Source: Clostridia bacterium (lineage in GTDB: Bacteria > Bacillota > Clostridia > Christensenellales > Borkfalkiaceae). Taken from it: a DNA stretch of 26,346 nucleotides. How positions within the stretch are numbered: position 1 is the first letter of the stretch; every line of letters begins with the position of its first letter. Both the position numbers and the translations under genes were made by a program. The DNA lies in assembly GCA_900768525.1 (NCBI GenBank), contig CAAGDF010000038.1, positions 1 through 26,346 of the forward strand. Reading direction: 5' to 3'. The notes below the pieces were generated by a model. It had not been told where the DNA came from and did not search any database. It saw only the letters and a program-made list of their open reading frames with translations. Below, in pieces: positions 1 through 6,320 of this stretch.

Positions 1-460
1 CGTCGGCTTCCTGAACTTCGTGTCCGTAAATGCCGAACGCGGGTAAACCTTTTTGCGCGTGGGTTGCTAAAACCGAAGCGAGATAAACAGCGCCCGGTCT
101 TTCGGTTCCGTTAAAGCCCCAAACGGCTTTAATCGTCATCGGATCCATATCCATGGCTTTCGCGCCGTAACACCAGCAAGGCGTTACAGTAAGCGTAATA
201 TCTACGCCGGCTTTTCTGAATTTATCCGCACAAGCGGCGGCTTCGGCAACTCTGCCGATCGTCGTGTCGGCGATAATTACTTTAACGTGCTCGCCGTTAG
301 AATAGAAAACGTTTTCTTCGATAAGTTTTGCGGCAGACTTCGCCATATTCATGGTTTGGTCTTCGAGCGATTCGCGAACTTTGATTTTTCCGCGTCTGCC
401 GTCGATCGTCGGTCTGATGCCGATTACGGGATATTCCCCTATAAGTCTTGATTTTGCCAT
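1..460 (-). CDS. fucI: L-fucose isomerase, N-terminal part (cut by window edge)
   Basis: This gene encodes the ketol isomerase that converts L-fucose to L-fuculose, the first intracellular step of fucose catabolism. About 153 residues are visible and the C-terminal three quarters lie beyond position 1. From memory the protein aligns with E. coli FucI without gaps in its blocks: IGIRPTIDGRRG near the start, then RESLEDQTMNMAK, VTPCWCYG, MDMDP, and WGFNGTERPGAVYLA followed by AxxAxHxQKGxPAFxIYGH. The start at 460 is preceded by AAAGAGG, and no in-frame extension looks better. It lies 81 nt downstream of the SGNH esterase gene in the same direction, so the two may be co-transcribed. A 16-bp palindrome in the gap may give this gene its own control. 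The family identification is firm. The Mn-binding catalytic residues of FucI lie in the missing part and cannot be checked. Confidence 0.95.
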   Translation of the reverse strand, partial: MAKSRLIGEYPVIGIRPTIDGRRGKIKVRESLEDQTMNMAKSAAKLIEENVFYSNGEHVKVIIADTTIGRVAEAAACADKFRKAGVDITLTVTPCWCYGAKAMDMDPMTIKAVWGFNGTERPGAVYLASVLATHAQKGLPAFGIYGHEVQEAD

Positions 461-494
461 AATTTTTACCTCTTTTTAAAGATGATTTAATACA

Positions 495-510
495 TCGCGA
501 AATTTCGCGA
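495..510. promoter_or_regulatory. Perfect 16-bp palindrome upstream of fucI
   Basis: TCGCGAAATTTCGCGA reads the same on both strands. It lies 35-50 nt before the fucI start codon and downstream of the SGNH stop. On the minus strand it overlaps the upstream flank of a weak -10-like TATTAA (487-492) with no good -35. It could be an operator for a dimeric regulator, or a small RNA hairpin at the gene junction. The function is inferred from symmetry and position only. Confidence 0.45.
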
Positions 511-541
511 CTATAAACGGCTTGCGCCGCAATTTTTACGA

Positions 542-1201
542 TTATAATTCTTTGATTTTTTTTGCGAGAACTTCGGCAAGCAACCTGTGCCCTTCGGTGT
601 TCGGATGTAAACCGTCGGCAAAATAACGAACGTACTTTTCGTCGTTGGGATCGAGTTCGGGAACGCTGAATAAATCGATCACTTTAAATCCGTATCTTGC
701 AGCGGCTTCGATTTCGGCTTTAACATATTCGCCGAGCGGAGGACAAGGCACCCTTCTTGAACTATCGCCCTTGCTGCTGTTCATACCGAAACGGCGCATA
801 GGCGTTAAAATCACAACCCTATCCGAGCCGAACGCATTTTTCGCTTTAGTATACAACATGTTAAGCGCGCCTTGAAATGTATAGATATCGTCGCTGTCCG
901 CCGTGCCGAATTCGGAATCGCCGTGCCCGAAATCGTTTGTCCCGCCGAAAATAAACAAATAATCGGCGTCTTTATCGACGTCGTCGAATCTCATTAAAAA
1001 ATCGAGATCGAAACTCGGTTCGTTTACGGTAGGCATTTTTTGCCGAGCAATTCTCGTACCCGAAACGCCTGCGTTTACACATTCTTTAATACCAAGCAAA
1101 TCTTTTAACACCGCATGGTAAATATGCTCGGGCGCGTCGGCGCCCACACCCTCGGTTATCGAATCGCCGAGAAATACAACTTCTTTGCCCTTCAGTTCCA
1201 T
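542..1201 (-). CDS. SGNH/GDSL-family hydrolase (probable carbohydrate esterase)
   Basis: This is a 219-residue single-domain SGNH hydrolase, the usual length for the family. Block I is FLGDSITEG, with the nucleophile at Ser14. The block II glycine lies in NAGVSGTR (about 44-50). Block III is GGTND (86-90), whose Asn89 helps form the oxyanion hole. Block V is DGLHPN, with Asp196 and His199 completing the triad. There is no signal peptide, so it should act in the cytoplasm, probably removing acetyl or other acyl groups from imported sugars. The start at 1201 follows AAGGACTG at good spacing, and a sigma-A promoter lies 68 nt further upstream. It precedes fucI on the same strand, which fits deacylation of a fucose-containing oligosaccharide before isomerisation. 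The exact substrate cannot be read from the sequence; lysophospholipase-like activity is the main alternative. Confidence 0.9.
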   Translation of the reverse strand: MELKGKEVVFLGDSITEGVGADAPEHIYHAVLKDLLGIKECVNAGVSGTRIARQKMPTVNEPSFDLDFLMRFDDVDKDADYLFIFGGTNDFGHGDSEFGTADSDDIYTFQGALNMLYTKAKNAFGSDRVVILTPMRRFGMNSSKGDSSRRVPCPPLGEYVKAEIEAAARYGFKVIDLFSVPELDPNDEKYVRYFADGLHPNTEGHRLLAEVLAKKIKEL

Positions 1202-1268
1202 TTTAGTCAGTCCTTAGTTGATTTTCGTGTGCACATAAGGCAATTTTGCCTACGCTCACACCTTGTTC

Positions 1269-1297
1269 ATTCTATCACATACAGTAAATAATTACAA
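1269..1297 (-). promoter_or_regulatory. Sigma-A promoter for the SGNH-fucI unit
   Basis: Read on the minus strand: -35 TTGTAA (1297-1292), a 17-nt spacer, and -10 TAGAAT (1274-1269). A TGTGA element just before the -10 resembles an extended -10. Transcription should start near 1262, giving a leader of about 60 nt before the esterase start at 1201. Confidence 0.7.
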
Positions 1298-1329
1298 TAG
1301 GTAAAAGCGATTTTTGTGCATTTTTTCTT

Positions 1330-1501
1330 TAAAAAAGAAATAAGCGTTTACAAAAAATTAAAAAACCGCAAAGCAAAAAATTAAAATAAGCGATAAAAAA
1401 ACGTGCGATAAAAAAATAAAGCGTGCGGCAAGTATTAAAATGCGCGATAAAGAATTAAAGCATGCAACAAGGAATAAGAAATGTGCGATTTGGCAATTTA
1501 T
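1330..1501. repeat. A-rich imperfect tandem repeat, about 20-bp period
   Basis: The clearest units start at 1403, 1423, 1442, 1462 and 1483 and are 19-21 nt long. Each begins with a form of GTGCGAYAA and ends in an A-rich tail (xAATAAAR). More degenerate A-rich relatives reach back to about 1330. The last units run into the 5' end of the small plus-strand ORF, so any N-terminal extension of that protein before residue MGYF is repeat-encoded. No dyad symmetry is shared by the units, so they do not look like hairpins. Replication slippage or an array of protein-binding sites are both possible. Confidence 0.55.
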
Positions 1502-1701
1502 TGATTATGGGCTATTTTAACTATCATGCCGTTGCGAAAAATATGATAAAAAATCAAAAATTACTGAGTTACGAAATACTTAAAATTGACGGCAAATTTG
1601 TCTTGTTTTTGTATTTTGACGATATAAAGCACCAGACGATGAAAATAAAAAGCGAAAGAATACCCGAATACCTTCCGCTGATAGAAAAAAACCGTAAATA
1701 A
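1483..1701 (+). CDS. Small conserved-looking protein of unknown function
   Basis: This is a small protein of 64-79 residues depending on the start. The core begins MGYFNYHAVAKNMI and continues with alternating hydrophobic/charged strands ending in YLPLIEKN. From memory, Clostridia carry unnamed proteins of about 65 residues that start FNYHAxAKxLI and end with a Tyr-x-x-Leu-Ile motif, so I think it is a real gene; this was not searched. Three starts compete. GTG at 1483 has AAGGA nine bases upstream. ATG at 1507 matches where the recalled homologues begin but has no clear Shine-Dalgarno. ATG at 1462 has none and lies in a repeat unit. There is no signal peptide or membrane segment. No promoter was convincing. 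It stands alone on the plus strand and ends 30 nt before a strong bidirectional terminator. Confidence 0.55.
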   Translation: MRFGNLLIMGYFNYHAVAKNMIKNQKLLSYEILKIDGKFVLFLYFDDIKHQTMKIKSERIPEYLPLIEKNRK

Positions 1702-1730
1702 CGGCGTTGTCCGTTTTTGTTTTTACACTG

Positions 1731-1770
1731 AAAAAACACCGCAAAGTTGTGACTTTTGCGGTGTTTTTTT
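1731..1770. terminator. Bidirectional rho-independent terminator
   Basis: The stem pairs CACCGCAAAGT with ACTTTTGCGGTG, with one bulged T and a TGTG loop. It is flanked by six A on the left and seven T on the right, so it has a U-run in both directions. It sits between the convergent small plus-strand gene (stop at 1701) and the last gene of the seven-gene minus-strand operon (stop at 1812). Confidence 0.88.
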
Positions 1771-1811
1771 CGCCCATGTAACTCTTTTATAAGTTGTTTT
1801 CTGTTGATTTT

Positions 1812-2762
1812 CTAATAAAAATATTTTTTTACTATCCCGGCGTATTTTTTAATTTTTTCGGTTCCGAATTCTTTGAGCCAACCGGCGTCGATAAATCCTG
1901 CAAAAGTGCTTAAACAAGTCGCTCCGCGGGATTTGTAATATTTAAGATCCTCTTCTAAAACAGCGGTATCCAATACTAAATCTTTTACGTTTTCACGCTT
2001 CCAGCCGCAATAATACGAAACGTCGAGATAATATTCGAGAACGTGTTTATCGCCATGAAAAATCTGCCCTAAGTTTTCAAAAATTTCGCAGTTCCTTCGA
2101 TTTTTTTCGTCATCCGAACAGATGGGCGAAAAATGGTCGCGGTCTATGGGGGCAAATTCTAAAAACATATCTTTTTCAGGCGGAACGGTAAGCGTGCCGA
2201 ATGAGTCCTGATAAGACAAAAATGCAAGTTTTGCGTCTTTATCGTAACGTTTCAAACCTTTTAAAACATGTTTCATAATAATCATATTCTGGTCTGCTCC
2301 GCTTATTTTTGAACATTTTTCGCAATAACAAACGCTTCCTATGCAATCATCGCCCCAGATATAATAGTTATGCGACGACTGTTCGAGCATTTTTGCAAGA
2401 AGATATGCCGAATTCTCTATGTATTCCAAAGCCTCGGCCGACGAAACGCACAAATTCCAATCGGAAACGCGCACGCCGTTTTTATCGGTTCTGAACCACT
2501 CGGGGTGAACCGAAAAAAGCCCGCGCGGCAACAACCAGTTAACCGCATGCAACTGATATTCGATTTCTATTCCGGCATTTTTGAGTTTTCCTAATAGATT
2601 TCTAACGTCCGCACGATTAAGCCAGTTTAAAAACTCGTCGATTCCGCCGTATTGATAAAGCGAATGAAGCCCTATCGTTCCGATACCGCACTCCTTTAAA
2701 ACGCCAAGCCATTCTTCGCACAAATCTCTGTTAATAATTATTATACTGCTGTTGCCTTTCAT
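1812..2762 (-). CDS. DUF4838-like TIM-barrel protein, copy 2 (operon end)
   Basis: This 316-residue protein has no signal peptide and is probably cytosolic. It shares with the next upstream gene a set of motifs that I associate with DUF4838, a putative glycoside-hydrolase-like family of glycan loci: EYQLHA (68-73), LLPRGLF (77-83), WGDD (136-139), CYCEKC (Cys145, Cys147, Cys150), LEFAP (201-205) and VLEYYLD (241-247, with Glu243). The alternating strand/helix pattern suits a TIM barrel. Acidic residues in WGDD, LEFAP and LEYY are candidate catalytic positions, and the CxCxxC cluster could bind a metal; both points are inference. A GGAA site precedes the start. It follows its paralogue by 16 nt and is the last of seven co-directional genes; the terminator at 1731-1770 lies just after it. 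The substrate is unknown. DUF4838 is my recollection and is less certain than the paralogy. Confidence 0.72.
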   Translation of the reverse strand: MKGNSSIIIINRDLCEEWLGVLKECGIGTIGLHSLYQYGGIDEFLNWLNRADVRNLLGKLKNAGIEIEYQLHAVNWLLPRGLFSVHPEWFRTDKNGVRVSDWNLCVSSAEALEYIENSAYLLAKMLEQSSHNYYIWGDDCIGSVCYCEKCSKISGADQNMIIMKHVLKGLKRYDKDAKLAFLSYQDSFGTLTVPPEKDMFLEFAPIDRDHFSPICSDDEKNRRNCEIFENLGQIFHGDKHVLEYYLDVSYYCGWKRENVKDLVLDTAVLEEDLKYYKSRGATCLSTFAGFIDAGWLKEFGTEKIKKYAGIVKKYFY

Positions 2763-2778
2763 AAATTGTTCCGAATAA

Positions 2779-3678
2779 TTATCCTAAAATTTTAAAATAT
2801 TTCTTTATTCCGTCAAGTTTTTCTTCTGTGGAAGCACTCGCAAAAACCGCGAACGTAGTTAAATCGGTCACTCCTGCGTTTATATAGAACTCCACGTCTT
2901 TTTCTACCCTCGACGCTCCGTCGCCACGTAAAAAACCATTGAAGTCGAAACTTAAAAAATATTCGAGAACCGAAACTTTATCCGCCTTGTAAACCGATAT
3001 TAATTTTTTAAGTTTATCCGCAAAAAATGCGTTCTTTTTCCCCTTTGTTAATAGTATTGCGTGTTCGCGCTTAAACGGCGCAAATTCTATAAAAGCATTT
3101 TTCGGCGCATCGCGAAACTCAGGTTCTTCGCCGTATAAAAGCAATGCGTTTTCCGCTTTTTCATCATATTTTTTTATACCGCGCGTTATTGCTTCGCAAA
3201 TAATCGAATTTTGCCTGAACGCAGATAAATCTTTGCACTTTTCACATCTGCAACGAATATCCGCGCCGAGGTCGTCGTCCGCCCATAAATGATAACGGCT
3301 TGTTTTTTGCTTCAGCAAAAAAGCGAGCTTTTCGGCATTTTCCTCAATATTTTTTAAAGCTTCGCCGCTCGACGGACAACAATTGAACGCACTGTTTTTA
3401 CAGCCGTTTTCATCCGACAAAAAAAGTTCGGGTTTGCTTTTAAACAGCACGCGCGGTAAAAGATAAGAAACCGCGTGCAATTGATATTCTACCGCAACGC
3501 CGCCTTTTTCGAGTTTATCGATTAATTTTTGGTTTTTAATTCTAAAATCGATAAACTCTTTTACGGTCGTTTTAAACGGATTGGCATGCAAATATATTTT
3601 ACGCGCACCCATAGCCGCCGTTTCAAGCACGAGTTTTTCGCCGAAATCGTCGGTTAAAAATACAATGCTTTTATCCAT
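2779..3678 (-). CDS. DUF4838-like TIM-barrel protein, copy 1
   Basis: This 299-residue paralogue of the downstream gene also lacks a signal peptide. Shared motifs appear in the same order and nearly the same spacing: EYQLHA (64-69), LLPRVLF (73-79), WADD (132-135), CRCEKC (Cys143, Cys145, Cys148), IEFAP (197-201) and VLEYFLS (Glu239). Differences are a shorter N-terminal segment, WADD for WGDD, and a different loop after the cysteine cluster, so the pair has diverged and may act on related but distinct substrates. The start codon overlaps nothing but sits one base after the GH43-like stop (TGA-T-ATG) with no clear Shine-Dalgarno, which points to translational coupling. The likely role is intracellular processing of fragments brought in by the transporter of the same operon. 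The fold assignment is from motif pattern only. Confidence 0.72.
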   Translation of the reverse strand: MDKSIVFLTDDFGEKLVLETAAMGARKIYLHANPFKTTVKEFIDFRIKNQKLIDKLEKGGVAVEYQLHAVSYLLPRVLFKSKPELFLSDENGCKNSAFNCCPSSGEALKNIEENAEKLAFLLKQKTSRYHLWADDDLGADIRCRCEKCKDLSAFRQNSIICEAITRGIKKYDEKAENALLLYGEEPEFRDAPKNAFIEFAPFKREHAILLTKGKKNAFFADKLKKLISVYKADKVSVLEYFLSFDFNGFLRGDGASRVEKDVEFYINAGVTDLTTFAVFASASTEEKLDGIKKYFKILG

Positions 3679-3679
3679 A

Positions 3680-6307
3680 TCAGCCGCTTATTTTCAAGTT
3701 TTTATACGAAGCCGACGCACCCGAAGTGTAAAAACCGAAACGTCCGCCCGAAAGCGCGAAATCATCTGTAAACTCAAGAGTTACGCTTTCACCCGAAGAC
3801 GAAGAAACCGTAGTTTTAAGCGTTGAGCCGTTAACTTCGATTTTAACGTGATTCCATTCGCCTATGTTTATCGACGCGCGTTTTGCCGCGGCGTTGCCGT
3901 CGCTGTGCGTATAGTTTAATTTTTCGATTTTTACCATACGCTTGCCGATCGATAAATAATAGCCTTGAATGTGCCTGTAATCTTCGGTAATGTATGCCGA
4001 ATTGGAATATCTGTTGCCCTGAATTATAAAACCTGCGCTGTTTATGCTGTCGGTATTAAGCCTGAAATCACATTCTACGGTGTAATTCTCTATTGCAGCG
4101 TTGCCGAAATAAACGAGCGACCTTACCCCTTCACGCGAAACGAGCGAATTTTCCTCGTCGCCCGATTGTTTATCGAACCGCCATAAAGTAAGCTGTTCCA
4201 TGCCTTTTTCAGGTGCGACGTTAAGCGATTGTTCGTAGCTGAAATTTTTGCCCGTGCTTTTTACGAACGTGAACGAATGGAATGCGAAATTTTCGCCCAG
4301 ATCGATAACAGATATCTCGCGAACGCCCTTTTCTACGGGAATTTGCGCTATAGGCGTTTTTATAAGCGAAGCGCCGTTGCCCGGATTAACGGAAGGAACT
4401 TTTACGGGCATGATTCTGCCCCCGTCCACTCTTACGCCGAACGTCTTACCGCATTGATTTTTGTTAAGCGTCATATAAAGCGTGTAGTAACCGCTTTCGG
4501 CACTGTTGCGCGTCTGATCGAAATCCACAAGAAAATCGGCATGATCGCCTGCATTTTCAAGTTTTATCTGCCCCGTTCCCGTATATTTTCCGCCATATTC
4601 GCTTTCGTCCGTAAGACGGTATCCGCTATCGCCGTTAAAAGACGAACCATGCCCTTCGATTATCCCAGCGGGTAAATAACTTTCGGCGCCGATGTTAATA
4701 TAATGAAGTTTAGGTTCTACAGCATCGCTTATACCTTTTGCCGCATTTGAAACAGCAGTATAGCAGAATTCGGCATCGCCGCCATAAACGTACCCTGCCG
4801 TACCGCTTTCAACCGAAAGCGTCGCGTCGGATATCTTTTTGAGATCATCGAAATAGACGTCGGCTTTGCCGTCACGATATGCAATTCTTAAAGTTTTCAA
4901 CGCGTCTTCACTGTAGTTCCTGACAATTTCGCCCTGCGCAACCTGTTTATCCGTGCCGTTTTTGACGGTGTGCAGAGTTACGGTTTTTGCCGTAACGTCG
5001 CAGGTTACATAGCCGTAATTTTGCTCGTTTTTATAGCCGAAAACGCATTTTACGTCGTTCCCTTTGAAATTATATTCTGCCGAAAAATTTCTGCCGTGAG
5101 AATTTTTTGAAAGAATTTTTCCGTTTTCGGCAACAAATTCGTCGCTTGCCGTCGGCGAATACGAATAAACAAACGGCCTAGCGGGTTTCACCGAGTGATA
5201 TTGCGTCTGCGCGCTATCCATAGCCGTACCGTTAAAAATTAAACGGTCGATCGCAAACGTGCAGTTAGGCCCTGCCGTATTTACGCTGAAATAGTGATAA
5301 TAAAGCGCATCCATATCGGGGCCTAAAACCGAAGTCGCATGCCCCAAAGAGTAAAATTCGGGATCGGTTTCACACCCCATAGGCCAATCGATTCCTTGAT
5401 TAAACCCCTTTGCGCCCGTTTTTTCATCCGTGCCGAACGCGTTTTTCCAGTTGTCGTTTTCGGCAACCGCATAATGGGTTAAATAACCGGGGCTCAATAT
5501 GTCGGAACCTGTGAACATCAGATAATAATTGCCGTTGCGCTTGAACATTCCGTTACCTTCCGTCCAGCCGCCGACCGAACTTTCGGCAATGTTGATATAA
5601 CTGTTCTCGTCGTAATTTATTTTGTCCATCGACGGCATTCTGAACGCCCGTATTCCCGTAAAATATGCGTCCTGATGCGCACTCATAAAATATACGTCCT
5701 CGTTGTCGTCTATAAAAATATCGCAGTCGATATTAGTAGTCGTCGCTTCGATGGTATAACAAACGGGCTTGCCGTCGTCACCGGTAACAAACTCGAACGG
5801 GCCGACAGGCGAATCGGCTTTTAAAATGTAGTTACCTTGCGTTACAACGTCGTTTTTAAGATAAACATACATATAAAACTTGCCGTTGAACTGTCTTACG
5901 CAAGGCGGATAAGCATAATAAAGCCGCGGATCGTCCGCGCAGGTGCCGGCAGGCGTAATGCCGTTGTCGGGTTTGCTCCAATATATAAGGTCCTCCGAAA
6001 CCCAGCACGGCATTGACTGCGACATGTTATTCGACGAGCCTACGTACATGTAATAAAGACCGTTATATCGTAAAATAAATGCGTTGCCGGTGCCGAACAC
6101 GCCTTGCCCCGGAAGATGCTTTTCGCTTTCCTCCTTGTTATAGTAAGCGTTAAAATCATAATTATCATAGTATTCGGTCTGAAGATTCACAGGTGTATAA
6201 TCTTTTATCTCGTCAAGCGAAATTCCGTTTGCCTGCTCGCCCGAACAGCCCGAAAAAAGCATCGCGGCGGTAAGCAGCGCAGCCGATATCTTTTTAATTT
6301 TACTCAT
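3680..6307 (-). CDS. GH43-like five-bladed propeller lipoprotein with accessory modules
   Basis: This 875-residue exported lipoprotein has a charged N-terminus, a hydrophobic stretch and the lipobox LFSGC (Cys21). Residues about 65-375 resemble a GH43-type five-bladed propeller, with repeated YYMY/FYMYV/YFMSA strands. In GH43 the triad is Asp (base), Asp (modulator) and Glu (acid). The modulator matches Asp194 in NIDCDIFIDD and the acid matches Glu250 in WTEGNGMF, but the base position in GTGNAFILR aligns with Asn75. A laminin-G/LamG-like region (about 390-525), a CBM6/35-like middle region (about 535-690) and a C-terminal concanavalin-like jelly roll (about 695-875) follow. It probably sits on the outer face of the membrane and trims or binds arabinose/xylose-type side chains. 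The start follows AGGGAGAAA. It lies 13 nt after the CBM9-like lipoprotein and 1 nt before a DUF4838-like gene. It may be a binding protein rather than an enzyme if Asn75 is really the base position. Confidence 0.8.
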   Translation of the reverse strand: MSKIKKISAALLTAAMLFSGCSGEQANGISLDEIKDYTPVNLQTEYYDNYDFNAYYNKEESEKHLPGQGVFGTGNAFILRYNGLYYMYVGSSNNMSQSMPCWVSEDLIYWSKPDNGITPAGTCADDPRLYYAYPPCVRQFNGKFYMYVYLKNDVVTQGNYILKADSPVGPFEFVTGDDGKPVCYTIEATTTNIDCDIFIDDNEDVYFMSAHQDAYFTGIRAFRMPSMDKINYDENSYINIAESSVGGWTEGNGMFKRNGNYYLMFTGSDILSPGYLTHYAVAENDNWKNAFGTDEKTGAKGFNQGIDWPMGCETDPEFYSLGHATSVLGPDMDALYYHYFSVNTAGPNCTFAIDRLIFNGTAMDSAQTQYHSVKPARPFVYSYSPTASDEFVAENGKILSKNSHGRNFSAEYNFKGNDVKCVFGYKNEQNYGYVTCDVTAKTVTLHTVKNGTDKQVAQGEIVRNYSEDALKTLRIAYRDGKADVYFDDLKKISDATLSVESGTAGYVYGGDAEFCYTAVSNAAKGISDAVEPKLHYINIGAESYLPAGIIEGHGSSFNGDSGYRLTDESEYGGKYTGTGQIKLENAGDHADFLVDFDQTRNSAESGYYTLYMTLNKNQCGKTFGVRVDGGRIMPVKVPSVNPGNGASLIKTPIAQIPVEKGVREISVIDLGENFAFHSFTFVKSTGKNFSYEQSLNVAPEKGMEQLTLWRFDKQSGDEENSLVSREGVRSLVYFGNAAIENYTVECDFRLNTDSINSAGFIIQGNRYSNSAYITEDYRHIQGYYLSIGKRMVKIEKLNYTHSDGNAAAKRASINIGEWNHVKIEVNGSTLKTTVSSSSGESVTLEFTDDFALSGGRFGFYTSGASASYKNLKISG

Positions 6308-6320
6308 AATATTTCTCCCT

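Noticed and set aside
1403..1501. CRISPR-like array
   Set aside because: Units are adjacent, imperfect and without unique spacers, and no cas gene is present.
1580..1777. 65-codon minus-strand frame
   Set aside because: It runs through the bidirectional terminator and opposite the small plus-strand gene, and has no ribosome site.
4229..4675. 148-codon plus-strand frame inside the GH43-like gene
   Set aside because: It is antisense to a real gene and has basic, patternless composition; treated as a shadow.
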